A stretch of 64,000 nt of DNA from contig NZ_KB913034.1 of NCBI RefSeq assembly GCF_000384195.1, forward strand, positions 845,479-909,478, given 5' to 3'. A model generated the notes under the pieces. It was not told the origin of the DNA, ran no database searches, and was given only the letters and a program-made list of their open reading frames with translations. Made by a program: the position numbers and the translations under genes. Positions 24,993-33,870 of this stretch are shown here, one piece after another. Position 1 is the stretch's first letter. Each line of letters starts with the position of its first letter. This DNA comes from Allobaculum stercoricanis DSM 13633. GTDB taxonomy: Bacteria; Bacillota_I; Bacilli_A; Erysipelotrichales; Erysipelotrichaceae.

Positions 24993-26201
24993 TTAAGCGC
25001 AACGTTTAACGATAACAGCTACACCCATACCTCCACCGATGCAAAGGGAAGCAAGACCATAAGTAGCATTACGTTTAGCCATTTCGTAAAGAAGAGTAAC
25101 GAGGATACGGTTTCCAGAAGCACCAACTGGGTGACCTAATGCGATAGCACCACCGTTAACGTTAGTAACATCTAATAAAGCCTGTCTATCGATACCAGTA
25201 GCTTCGACCAATTCATGGACTACACCTAAGGACTGGGAAGCGAATGCTTCGTTCAGTTCGAGCAGATCCATTTGATCAAGAGTCATATTTGCATTTTTTA
25301 AAGCATTTAAGATTGCTGGAGTAGGACCAAGACCCATTGTTAATGGATCAACACCACCTTGACCGCAAGCAACGATTTCAGCGAGTGGTTTTAAGTTGTT
25401 TTCAGCAACAGCTTTTTCAGAAGCAACGATACATACAGATGCACCATCGTTGATACCAGAAGCGTTACCTGCTGTAACAGTACCATCTTTAATGAATGCT
25501 GGTTTTAATTTAGCAAGAAGTTCAAGGGTAGTTTGACGTGGACCTTCATCAGTATCGAATACAACAACACCTTTACGTTGTTTGATTTCGATTGGAACGA
25601 TTTCGTCTTTGAATTTTCCGTCAGCGACTGCTTGGATTGCTTTTGTTTGAGAAGCAAGAGCAAATTCATCTTGCATTTCGCGAGTTAAATCATATTTTTT
25701 AGCGATGTTTTCAGCAGTAACACCCATGTGTACATTGTGCATAGCGTCTGTTAAAGCATCGTGGATCATAGAGTCAACCATAACTTGGTCGCCCATTTTT
25801 GTACCTTGTCTGTTTTTACCGTTTACTAAGTAAGGAGCAGCGGACATGTTTTCAACACCACCAGCTACGAAGATGTCTCCCCAACCAGCGCGAACACGAA
25901 TATCTGCTTCGATAACTGCTTCAAGACCAGAACCACATACCATGTTTAAGGAATGTGCTGGAACGGAATTAGGGATACCAGCATCAAGGGAAATGTGACG
26001 TGCAATGTTCTGACCAAGACCAGCAGAAATTACGTTACCCATGATTACTTCATTAACTTGTTCAGGTTTAACGTTTGCTTGTTCAAGAGCAGCTTTTACA
26101 ACTGTTGCTCCCATTTCTGCGCAGGATACGTTTGTCAACGAACCCATAAATTTTCCGATGGCAGTTCTTTTAGCGCCAACGATATAAGCTTTTTGACTCA
26201 T
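24993..26201 (-). CDS. thlA: Acetyl-CoA acetyltransferase (thiolase)
   Basis: The enzyme condenses two acetyl-CoA to acetoacetyl-CoA, the entry step of butyrate synthesis, or does the reverse. At 402 residues it has the full thiolase fold: nucleophile Cys in NMVCGSGLEA near residue 89, NEAFA near 320, His in GHPVGASG near 355 and second Cys in CIGGGMG near 386. It is transcribed divergently from the bcd operon across a roughly 1-kb gap. A promoter and a Rex-like operator lie just upstream on the minus strand, matching those of the bcd operon. Confidence 0.95.
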   Translation of the reverse strand: MSQKAYIVGAKRTAIGKFMGSLTNVSCAEMGATVVKAALEQANVKPEQVNEVIMGNVISAGLGQNIARHISLDAGIPNSVPAHSLNMVCGSGLEAVIEADIRVRAGWGDIFVAGGVENMSAAPYLVNGKNRQGTKMGDQVMVDSMIHDALTDAMHNVHMGVTAENIAKKYDLTREMQDEFALASQTKAIQAVADGKFKDEIVPIEIKQRKGVVVFDTDEGPRQTTLELLAKLKPAFIKDGTVTAGNASGINDGASVCIVASEKAVAENNLKPLAEIVACGQGGVDPLTMGLGPTPAILNALKNANMTLDQMDLLELNEAFASQSLGVVHELVEATGIDRQALLDVTNVNGGAIALGHPVGASGNRILVTLLYEMAKRNATYGLASLCIGGGMGVAVIVKRCA

Positions 26202-26244
26202 TGTTTTTGCCTCTTTCTACTCTTAGGAGTTTGTTTGCTCATTC

Positions 26245-26273
26245 ATACTAGACCAGTTAAGAGCAAATTTCAA
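26245..26273 (-). promoter_or_regulatory. Sigma-A promoter of thiolase
   Basis: On the minus strand TTGAAA (26268-26273), 17-base spacer, TAGTAT (26245-26250). The ATG is at 26201. Confidence 0.7.
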
Positions 26274-26279
26274 ATTAAA

Positions 26280-26295
26280 TGTGAAATAATTCACA
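26280..26295. promoter_or_regulatory. Rex-like operator of thiolase
   Basis: TGTGAAATAATTCACA is a perfect 6-bp inverted repeat with a 4-base centre, the core of the Rex consensus TTGTGAANNNNTTCACAA. It ends 6 bases upstream of the -35. It also fits the Crp/Fnr pattern TGTGA-N6-TCACA. Confidence 0.7.
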
Positions 26296-27117
26296 GAAAA
26301 ATCAGTTTGATCTTTGTATTTTTTGACCAAATTCGGTTTCAACGGCAAGAATATCCGATTATCGGAAATGTTGATGCGCTTACATTGATTTGACATAGGT
26401 TGACAATGTATGGTCATTTTTCAAAATTTGGGATTGATTGGTTGCAGATCTGCGCAGATTGATGAGATTTGAAGTCATTTTAAACAAGATTCACGATCTA
26501 AATGATCTATAAACGAAATTAGAGAAAGCTTTGAAAGAGGACTGAAAGTGATTCGATCAAAAGTAGAATTTGATTTCTTATATTGCATGTAAAGGGTTAA
26601 GTGAAAAAAACGATTTGAGAGAAAAGCAAGTTTGAAATTCAGTCAAAGAACCAAATTCAAGCGTTATTTACATAGAATTTCCAATAAAGTTACATGACAG
26701 CCTCCTGACAAAAGCAAGAATGTTCATTGCTAGAAAAGGTGTAAGCGATAACATAATTCTTTTTGCATTTTTCATTTTTTATGTTTTCAAGGCTTTTTTT
26801 CAATGAAATTGTCTGAATTTTTTTGACGCCTGAAATGCCAAAATTTTTCTGGGAAATTTTAGAGTGTCGCAAAGGGCGATTTTGTTTGATAAAAAATGGA
26901 CAAGTTAGCATGTTAAAAAATGTCAAAAAGGGGATGGATTAAGTCAATTTTGTATTTTTCATAGATTGACATTTTGGCATCGATCGGCTGCAGCTATTTT
27001 TAAACAAGTAGATGGCAAAATGAATAGATCAACAACACGATGGTTTTAATGGTTAGAAAGAAAGATTAAAAGACAATTTAGAAATTTGTTAAAAAATTAA
27101 CTTGAATGTGTTTTTCC
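26296..27117. other. Long gene-free region between thiolase and the bcd operon
   Basis: More than 800 AT-rich bases without a supportable gene; a 78-codon minus-strand frame at 26690-26926 has no ribosome site or recognisable product. It contains TCCGAT-T-ATCGGA (26354-26366) and alternative pairing segments between 26835 and 26980. It may hide a small RNA. Confidence 0.5.
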
Positions 27118-27133
27118 TGTGAAATCATTCACA
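27118..27133. promoter_or_regulatory. Rex-like operator of the bcd operon
   Basis: TGTGAAATCATTCACA has the same 6-4-6 inverted repeat as at 26280-26295. It ends 7 bases before the -35 box. Confidence 0.7.
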
Positions 27134-27140
27134 TTTCAAT

Positions 27141-27168
27141 TTGACTCTCTTTTGAGAACGATTATTAT
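27141..27168 (+). promoter_or_regulatory. Sigma-A promoter of the bcd operon
   Basis: TTGACT (27141-27146), 16-base spacer, TATTAT (27163-27168). Transcription start is expected near 27175. Confidence 0.72.
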
Positions 27169-27175
27169 TGAGTTA

Positions 27176-27210
27176 GTACAAAGCCCGCTGTGGAGGTGCG
27201 TCTTTGTTAC
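27176..27210 (+). promoter_or_regulatory. 5'-terminal stem-loop of the bcd operon mRNA
   Basis: GTACAAAG / CTTTGTTAC pairs with one bulge right at the predicted 5' end. Stem-loops there commonly protect mRNA from 5'-dependent decay. Confidence 0.45.
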
Positions 27211-27253
27211 AAATCCAAAAGTTCAAGCTGAAGAGAAAGGAGAACTTTAATTT

Positions 27254-28393
27254 ATGGATTTCAATTTAACAGAACAACAGAAACTCATGCAGAAGTTGTT
27301 CCGGGAAGTTGCCCAAGCAGAAGTTAAAGACAACGCTGCTGATGTTGACGAACAAGAACGTTTCCCAAAAGAAAACGTAGAAATTCTTCGTCAAGCTAAA
27401 ATGTTGGGCATTCCTTATCCACGTGAATACGGTGGAGCTGGTGCAGATTACCTGTCCTACATTCTTGCAGTAGAAGAATTGAGTAAAACTTGTGCAACTA
27501 CTGGTGTTGTACTTTCTGCTCACACTTCTTTAGGTACTTGGCCAATCGCTCAGTACGGAACACCTGAACAAAAAGAAAAATTCCTTAAACCATTGGCATC
27601 TGGTGAAAAACTTGGTGCATTCGGTTTAACTGAACCAAACGCTGGTACAGACGCTGCTGGTCAACAGACAACTGCTGTATTAGATGGTGATGCATATGTA
27701 CTGAATGGTACAAAAATCTTCATCACTAACGCTGGCGAAGCTGATATCTACATCATTTTCGCAATGACTGACAAATCTAAAGGAAACCGTGGTATTTCCG
27801 CTTTCATCGTTGAAAAAGGAACTCCAGGATTCACAATCGGTCAACACGAAAAGAAACTGGGTATCCGTGGTTCCGCGACTTCCGAGTTAATTTTCAACAA
27901 CGTTCGCGTTCCTAAAGAAAACTTATTAGGTGGCGAAGGAAAAGGATTCCGCGTTGCAATGTCTACTCTTGATGGTGGTCGTATTGGTATCGCTGCTCAG
28001 GCTTTAGGTATCGCTGAAGGTGCTATGGAAGAAACTGTTAAATATGTTAAAGAAAGAAAACAGTTCGGTCGTCCAATCGCTAAATTCCAAAACACTCAAT
28101 TCGTGCTTGCTAACTTGCAAACTCAGATCGATGCAGCGAAAATGCTCGTTTATCGTGCAGCAATGGCTAAAGAAGAAAACAAACCATACACAGTACTTGC
28201 TGCAGAAGCAAAATTATTTGCATCTGAAGTCGCTATGGATGTAACAACTAAATGTATCCAACTGATGGGTGGTTACGGTTATACTCGTGATCTTCCAGTA
28301 GAAAGAATGTTCCGTGATGCTAAAATCACTGAAATCTACGAAGGAACATCTGAAGTACAGCGCATGGTTATCAGTGGCGCAGTGCTGAAGTAG
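27254..28393 (+). CDS. bcd: Butyryl-CoA dehydrogenase (short-chain acyl-CoA dehydrogenase)
   Basis: An FAD enzyme interconverting crotonyl-CoA and butyryl-CoA; with EtfAB it can bifurcate electrons from NADH to ferredoxin. The 379 residues cover the three acyl-CoA dehydrogenase domains: FGLTEPNAGTDAAGQQT near residue 125, IFITNAGEADIY, and the C-terminal helical domain with the catalytic Glu in ITEIYEGTSEVQRMVI near residue 365. AAAGGAG lies 10 bases before the ATG. It is first of six genes, with etfB only 21 bases on. Confidence 0.95.
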   Translation: MDFNLTEQQKLMQKLFREVAQAEVKDNAADVDEQERFPKENVEILRQAKMLGIPYPREYGGAGADYLSYILAVEELSKTCATTGVVLSAHTSLGTWPIAQYGTPEQKEKFLKPLASGEKLGAFGLTEPNAGTDAAGQQTTAVLDGDAYVLNGTKIFITNAGEADIYIIFAMTDKSKGNRGISAFIVEKGTPGFTIGQHEKKLGIRGSATSELIFNNVRVPKENLLGGEGKGFRVAMSTLDGGRIGIAAQALGIAEGAMEETVKYVKERKQFGRPIAKFQNTQFVLANLQTQIDAAKMLVYRAAMAKEENKPYTVLAAEAKLFASEVAMDVTTKCIQLMGGYGYTRDLPVERMFRDAKITEIYEGTSEVQRMVISGAVLK

Positions 28394-28414
28394 TGGAAAG
28401 GAAATCAGAACGAT

Positions 28415-29212
28415 ATGAAAATTGTTGTATTAGCAAAACAAGTACCAGACTCAACTGAAATCACTGTTGATAAAGCAACTGGTACATTAGTTCGTGATGG
28501 CGTTCCTTCTATCATCAACCCAGATGACCTTGCTGGTCTTGAAGCAGCTCTTGAATTAAAAGACAAATCTGATGATGTTGTCGTTGAAGTTCTTTCTATG
28601 GGACCTCCTCAAGCTGCTGGAATGCTTCAAGAAGCCATCGCTCGTGGAGCTGACAAAGCTTATTTATTAACAGACAGAAGACTTGGTGGTGCCGATACTT
28701 GTGCTACTTCTAGAACTCTGGCTGCTGCATTAGAAAAAATTGGTTATGACTTAATCATCGCTGGTCGTCAGGCTATCGATGGTGATACTGCTCAGGTCGG
28801 TCCACAGACTGCTGAACGTTTAAATCTTCCTCAAGTAACTTATGTAGACGAAATCATGGAAATCGCTCCAGATCACGTTAAAGTTAAAAAATCTCTTGAA
28901 GAAGAATCTCAAATTATTTCTGTAAAATTACCAGCTGTTATCACAACTCTTTCTGGTATGAATAAACCTCGTTACATGAACTGCAACGATATCGTAGATT
29001 CTTTCAACAACCCAGTTGAAATCTTAACTTACGATGATTTAGCTGCTGATCTGCCAATGGAAACTATCGGTTTAGCAGGTTCTCCAACTCAGGTATTCAG
29101 AACATTCACTAAAGACGTGACTGCTGCTACAGAAACATTCAATCTGTCTGCAGAAGAAACAGGAAAGAAAATTGCTGAAACTCTCAATGAGAAACAGCTC
29201 ATTAAGAAATAG
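28415..29212 (+). CDS. etfB: Electron transfer flavoprotein, beta subunit
   Basis: EtfB forms a heterodimer with EtfA and shuttles electrons to or from Bcd. The 265-residue protein begins MKIVVLAKQVPDSTEI and carries the conserved LIIAGRQAIDGDTAQVGP near residue 117, the nucleotide-binding signature, and KLPAVITTLSGMNKPRYM near residue 172, the ETF beta signature. The last 60 residues cover the arm that contacts EtfA. etfA starts 11 bases after its stop. Confidence 0.95.
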   Translation: MKIVVLAKQVPDSTEITVDKATGTLVRDGVPSIINPDDLAGLEAALELKDKSDDVVVEVLSMGPPQAAGMLQEAIARGADKAYLLTDRRLGGADTCATSRTLAAALEKIGYDLIIAGRQAIDGDTAQVGPQTAERLNLPQVTYVDEIMEIAPDHVKVKKSLEEESQIISVKLPAVITTLSGMNKPRYMNCNDIVDSFNNPVEILTYDDLAADLPMETIGLAGSPTQVFRTFTKDVTAATETFNLSAEETGKKIAETLNEKQLIKK

Positions 29213-29223
29213 AAAGGATCGTC

Positions 29224-30285
29224 ATGGCTACATTTCCAGATTACAAAGATATTTACGTATTTGTAGAACAAAAGAATTCTCAGCCTGCTGAAGTAGGTTA
29301 TGAATTAATCAGTAAAGCCAGAGAGCTTGTTGATGGTTCCCCTGAACTTGGCTACAAAGTTGTTGGTGTTCTTTTAGGTGAAAACGTAAAAGAAAAAGCA
29401 AAAGATGTCATCGCTCATGGCGCTGACAAAGTGATCGTAATTGACGATCCAAAACTCAAAGACTACTCCACACAATTCTATACAGATGCATTAACTCAGT
29501 TAATCGAAGAATTCAAACCTTCTTCTTTATTAACAGGTGCAACTGTTCTTGGTCGTGACTTAGCCCCACGTGTTGCTGCTCGTATTAACGCTGGACTTAC
29601 TGCCGATGCTACTGCAATCGAAATCGGTAAAGATGTTAAATTGAACAGCCGCAACGGTGTTCGTGAAATTCCAAACGAAGACGCTTTATTATTAGTTACT
29701 CGTCCTACTTTCGGTGGTAACTTATTCGGTACAATTGTTTGCCCAGACACTCGTCCACAAATGGCAACAATCAGACCAAAAGTATTCGACTTAGCTAAAC
29801 CAGATCCAAACAGAACTGGTGAAGTTGTTGAATTTGCTCCAAAATGGACTTAAGAAACTCCATTAGTCGTTGTTGAAGGCATCCTGCCAAAAGAAGTTGC
29901 TGGCGTAGATATCACTAAATGTGACATCCTCGTTGGTGCTGGACGTGGTGCTGAAGGCGCTTTAGATTTAGTTGAAGAACTTGCTTCTTTACTTGGTGGT
30001 GAAGTAGCAGCTACTCGTGCAGCTGTTGAAGATGGCTTCATCGCTAAAGAACGTCAAGTTGGTCAAACTGGTAAAACAGTTCGTCCAAGCCTTTATATCG
30101 CTTGCGGTATCTCTGGTGCAGTTCAGCACGTTGCGGGTATGGAAAAATCTGATTACATCATCGCAATCAACCGTGACCCAGAAGCTGAAATCTTCAAAAT
30201 TGCTAACCAGGGTTATGTAGGAACAGTTGAATCTGTTCTTCCAGCTTTAATTGCTGAAATTAAAAACATCAAAGCTTCTCGCTAA
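29224..30285 (+). pseudogene. etfA: Electron transfer flavoprotein, alpha subunit, split by an in-frame TAA
   Basis: The first 209 codons (29224-29853) encode EtfA domain I (DIYVFVEQKNSQPAEVG, then LLTGATVLGRDLAPRVAARI). TAA at 29851-29853 ends the frame after EFAPKWT. The next base continues in the SAME frame without another stop to 30285, encoding the intact FAD-binding domain II: ILVGAGRGAEGAL, ERQVGQTGKTVRP, IACGISGAVQHVAGM, AINRDPEAEIF. Restored, the protein is 353 residues, close to normal. No ribosome site or suitable start codon precedes domain II. A GAA to TAA change is the simplest cause. Sequencing error, a strain-specific loss, or stop read-through are all possible. Confidence 0.88.
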
Positions 30286-30347
30286 AATCAATATTCTTGA
30301 TGATCGATTTCATCAAAAACAAACTGTTGATTTGTAATTTGACCAAG

Positions 30348-30420
30348 TCGAGCAATCCTTTCTTCAGCTTTGCTCGATCTGGTTTTTGAGATCTTTAGCG
30401 ATCTCATATCCTTTACATAA
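30348..30420 (+). promoter_or_regulatory. Three consecutive hairpins between etfA and hbd
   Basis: TCGAGCAA / TTGCTCGA (30348-30377), GAGATC-TTTAGC-GATCTC (30388-30405) and ATCCTTT-ACAT-AAAGGAT (near 30408-30424) lie in a row before the hbd ribosome site. They may adjust or process the operon mRNA. Confidence 0.5.
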
Positions 30421-30443
30421 AGGATGATAAGGAGATAATGATC

Positions 30444-31283
30444 ATGAAAAAAATCGGTGTAGTCGGCGCCGGAACAATGGGTCAAGGCATCGCTAACGCT
30501 TTCGCATCTGCAGGAAACGAAGTAACTGTAGTTGACGTTAAACTTGAATGGGCACAAAACGGTGTCAACAAAATCTGTGCAGGTAAAGACAAACTTGTCG
30601 CAAAAGGCAAAATCACTGCAGAAGCTGCAGAAGCTGCAAAAAACAATTTAAAAGCTGGTGAATATACAGATTTAGCTGACTGTGATTTAGTTGTTGAAGC
30701 AGCTCTTGAACAGATGGCTCTGAAAAAAGACGTATTCACAAAATTAGATGAAATCGTTAAAGAAGATGCAATTTTTGCAACGAACACTTCTTCTTTATCT
30801 ATCACTGAAATTGCAAACGGAATCAAACATCCAGTGATCGGTATGCACTTCTTCAACCCAGCTGACAGAATGAAACTTGTTGAAGTTATTTCTGGTGCTA
30901 ACACTCCAGTTGAAGTTAAAGATGCTGTTATCGAAATGTCCAAAGAAATTGGCAAAACACCAGTTGAAGTCAAAGAAGGACCTGGATTTGTTGTGAACAG
31001 AATCTTGATCCCAATGATTAACGAAGCTACTGGTATTCTTCAAGAAGGTCTTGCTTCTGTTGAAGACATTGATGTTGCTATGCAGCTTGGTGCCAACCAC
31101 CCCATGGGACCTCTGGCTCTTGGCGATTTAATCGGACTTGATGTTGTTTTAGCAATCATGGACGTTCTTTACGACGAAACAGGCGATCCAAAATATCGCG
31201 CTTCCACACTCTTAAAGAAAATGGTTCGTGCTGGTAAACTTGGTCGTAAAACAGGCGAAGGTTTCTATAACTACAAAAAATAG
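30444..31283 (+). CDS. hbd: 3-hydroxybutyryl-CoA dehydrogenase
   Basis: The enzyme reduces acetoacetyl-CoA to 3-hydroxybutyryl-CoA. The start is set at ATG 30444, eight bases after AAGGAGA; the ATG at 30438 is only two bases from it. The 279-residue protein begins with the NAD(P)-binding motif [16 protein letters not shown]. The catalytic His is in [13 protein letters not shown] near residue 137 and the conserved Asn in [27 protein letters not shown] follows in the C-terminal domain. Third functional enzyme in the butyrate operon, 158 bases after etfA. Confidence 0.95.
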   Translation: MKKIGVVGAGTMGQGIANAFASAGNEVTVVDVKLEWAQNGVNKICAGKDKLVAKGKITAEAAEAAKNNLKAGEYTDLADCDLVVEAALEQMALKKDVFTKLDEIVKEDAIFATNTSSLSITEIANGIKHPVIGMHFFNPADRMKLVEVISGANTPVEVKDAVIEMSKEIGKTPVEVKEGPGFVVNRILIPMINEATGILQEGLASVEDIDVAMQLGANHPMGPLALGDLIGLDVVLAIMDVLYDETGDPKYRASTLLKKMVRAGKLGRKTGEGFYNYKK

Positions 31284-31434
31284 TCAATCATAAATGACAA
31301 TAAGGGGGAATGGATCATTCCTCCTTTTTTGGATTCTTAAATCTGTTTCAAAACCATTAAAAATAAGCGCAATAGATCTAGATATTGACGCACACAAATA
31401 TCATGTATGGATACATACAGAAAGGGCTATGATC

Positions 31435-32214
31435 ATGGATAAAGTATTACTTCAAAAAGACGGAAACGTCGCTATCATTACAATTAACAATCCAAAAGCT
31501 TTAAACGCACTCTCCACAGAAGTTCTTCAAGACCTTGAGGCTGCTGTTTTAGACGTTAAAAACGACAAAGATATCTACGCAGTAATCGTGACTGGTGCAG
31601 GCGAAAAATCATTCGTTGCCGGTGCAGACATTGCTGAAATGAAAGATAAAACAGTGGAAGAAGCTGCTGAATACGGACGTTTTGGAAACAAAGTATTCCG
31701 TGATATCGAAACTTTAGAAAAACCAGTTATCGCTGCAATCAATGGTTTTGCTCTTGGTGGTGGTAACGAATTGGCTATGGCTTGCGACATTCGTTTAGCA
31801 GCTGAAAATGCTGTATTTGGGCAACCAGAAGTAGGATTAGGAATTACTCCAGGTTTTGGTGGAACTCAACGTTTAGCTCGTTTAATTCCAGTAGGTCTGG
31901 CTAAAGAAATTATCTACACAGGCCGTAATATCAAAGCACCTAAAGCTTTAGAAATCGGTTTAGTTAACGCATTATATCCACTTGAAGAATTGATGCCAGC
32001 AGCTTTAAAAATGGCGAAAGGTATCGCTAAAAATGCACCTCTTGCAGTTGCAGCTTCTAAAAAAGCAATCAACGAAGGTCTTAACCAAACAATCGATGGC
32101 GGTATCGCTACTGAAGTTGCCGAATTCTCTGGATGCTTCGCTACAGAAGACCAAAAATATGGTATGGACTGCTTCTTAAACAAAGTGAAAGAAAAACAGT
32201 TCAGCAATAAATAG
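31435..32214 (+). CDS. crt: 3-hydroxybutyryl-CoA dehydratase (crotonase)
   Basis: It dehydrates 3-hydroxybutyryl-CoA to crotonyl-CoA. The frame extends upstream to 31294, but GAAAGGGC lies eight bases before ATG 31435 and the product then has the normal 259 residues. Crotonase motifs are intact: oxyanion-hole AGADIAEM and AINGFALGGGNELAMACD, with one catalytic Glu in GGNEL and the other in GQPEVGLGITPGFGGTQRL. The gap between hbd and crt (150 bases) carries no terminator. CoA-transferase follows after 50 bases. Confidence 0.93.
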   Translation: MDKVLLQKDGNVAIITINNPKALNALSTEVLQDLEAAVLDVKNDKDIYAVIVTGAGEKSFVAGADIAEMKDKTVEEAAEYGRFGNKVFRDIETLEKPVIAAINGFALGGGNELAMACDIRLAAENAVFGQPEVGLGITPGFGGTQRLARLIPVGLAKEIIYTGRNIKAPKALEIGLVNALYPLEELMPAALKMAKGIAKNAPLAVAASKKAINEGLNQTIDGGIATEVAEFSGCFATEDQKYGMDCFLNKVKEKQFSNK

Positions 32215-32264
32215 TTTTAAAATTTAAAATTCGTTTTACTTTTATTAGAGAAGGAAGCTATTAC

Positions 32265-33815
32265 ATGTCAAAAGTAATTACACCTCAACAAGCTGCAGAG
32301 CTTGTCAAAGATGGCGATCGAATCGCAATGCTTGGATTCATTGGGATGTGTCACCCTCAAGAAGTGACTTATGCCATTGAAAAACGTTTCTTAGAAACTG
32401 GACATCCACGCGATCTCGATCTCTATTTCCCAACCAACGTTGGTGATGGAACTGACGCATTAGGGATGAACCATCTTGCTCATGATGGGTTGTTACGTTC
32501 TATCGTTGGTGGACACTGGAACTTAGTTCCTGCATTACAACGCTTAGTGACTTCAAATAAAGTACAAGCTTGGAACTTACCAATCGGAACACTATCTCAA
32601 TTACTCCGTGAAATTGCAGGGCATCGTCCTGGTGTCATCACTAAAATTGGTTTAAACACTTTCATTGACCCACGTCTTGAAGGTGGAAAAATGAACTCCG
32701 TCACGAAAGACGATTTGGTTGAATTAATGGTCATTGATGGCGAAGAATACCTTCGTTACAAATCTTTCAAAAACATCAACGTTGCTGTCATTCGTGGTAC
32801 AGATGCGGATGAAAATGGAAACTTATCCATGTCTAAAGAAGCCGCATTCTTAGAAGCGCTTGCAATGGCTGAAGCGGCCAAAAATACTGGTGGAATTGTC
32901 ATTGCGCAAGTCGAAAATGTTGTTCAAAACGGATCTTTAAATCCAAAAGATGTTAAAGTTCCTGGCATCATGGTTGACTACGTTGTAAAAGGGACACCAG
33001 ATAACTCTTGGCAAACCTATGTTCATCCATATAAACCAGAATTATCCGGACAAATCCGTATGCCAGTAGATGCATTAGAACCAATGCCATTAAATGCGCG
33101 TAAAGTTATCGCTCGTCGTTCCGCTATGGAATTAACTCCAAATGCAATTGTAAACTTAGGAATTGGCATTCCAGAAGGAATTGGCCAAGTCGCCGCAGAA
33201 GAACAATTGCCTGGAATGAAGATGACTGTCGAAGCAGGGAACATCGGTGGTGTTCCTGCCTCCGGTGTTGGATTTGGATCTGCTGCTAACCCAGATTGTA
33301 CGATTGATTCACCATCTATGTTTGACTTCTATGATGGTGGAGGATTAGATCAAGCATTCTTAGGTTTAGCTGAATGTGATGGTTCTGGAAATATCAACGT
33401 TTCTCGTTTTGGACCAAGAATTGCGGGATGTGGTGGTTTTATCAATATCACGCAATCAACTCCTGTTGTTGTCTTCTGTGGTACATTTACCGCAAAAGGT
33501 GTTAAGGAAAAAATTGGAGACGGAAAACTTGAAATCATTAGTGAAGGTCAAGTTAAAAAGTTCAAAAAATCTGTTGAACAAATTACGTTCTCTGCTGAAT
33601 TCGCTAAAAAAGCCGGACAGAAAGTTCTTTATGTTACAGAACGTGCAGTCTTCGAATTAGTCGATGGAGTCTTCACTTTAGTGGAAATTGCTCCAGGTAT
33701 TGATTTACAAAAAGACGTTTTGGATCAAATGGAATTCACACCAGCAATTAGCGAAAATCTGAAATTGATGGATGAAAGAATCTTTAAAGATAAACCTATG
33801 GGGTTAAAAATTTAA
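32265..33815 (+). CDS. Acyl-CoA:acetate/3-ketoacid CoA-transferase (fused alpha-beta)
   Basis: A 516-residue class I CoA-transferase with alpha- and beta-like halves in one chain, like YdiF/propionate CoA-transferase. The N-terminal half begins KVITPQQAAELVKDGDRIAML with Gly-rich CoA-binding segments. The C-terminal half has NLGIGIPEGIGQVAAEE and then TVEAGNIGGVPASG, containing the likely catalytic Glu. As last gene of the operon it probably exchanges CoA between butyryl-CoA and acetate, releasing butyrate and recovering acetyl-CoA. Substrate range cannot be read from sequence. A strong terminator ends the operon. Confidence 0.88.
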   Translation: MSKVITPQQAAELVKDGDRIAMLGFIGMCHPQEVTYAIEKRFLETGHPRDLDLYFPTNVGDGTDALGMNHLAHDGLLRSIVGGHWNLVPALQRLVTSNKVQAWNLPIGTLSQLLREIAGHRPGVITKIGLNTFIDPRLEGGKMNSVTKDDLVELMVIDGEEYLRYKSFKNINVAVIRGTDADENGNLSMSKEAAFLEALAMAEAAKNTGGIVIAQVENVVQNGSLNPKDVKVPGIMVDYVVKGTPDNSWQTYVHPYKPELSGQIRMPVDALEPMPLNARKVIARRSAMELTPNAIVNLGIGIPEGIGQVAAEEQLPGMKMTVEAGNIGGVPASGVGFGSAANPDCTIDSPSMFDFYDGGGLDQAFLGLAECDGSGNINVSRFGPRIAGCGGFINITQSTPVVVFCGTFTAKGVKEKIGDGKLEIISEGQVKKFKKSVEQITFSAEFAKKAGQKVLYVTERAVFELVDGVFTLVEIAPGIDLQKDVLDQMEFTPAISENLKLMDERIFKDKPMGLKI

Positions 33816-33846
33816 CCTTTATCTTTTTACACTATAACTCGAATAG

Positions 33847-33870
33847 AAGCGACCAAATGGTCGCTTTTTT
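33847..33870 (+). terminator. Terminator of the butyrate operon
   Basis: AAGCGACC-AAAT-GGTCGCTT is a perfect 8-bp stem; six T in a row. Confidence 0.93.

Noticed and set aside
26690..26926. 78-codon minus-strand ORF in the thiolase-bcd gap
   Set aside because: No ribosome site and biased low-complexity composition; not supported as a gene.
29854..30285. EtfA domain II as a separately translated gene
   Set aside because: No ribosome site or initiator codon near its start; the first in-frame ATG lies well inside the FAD-binding domain.
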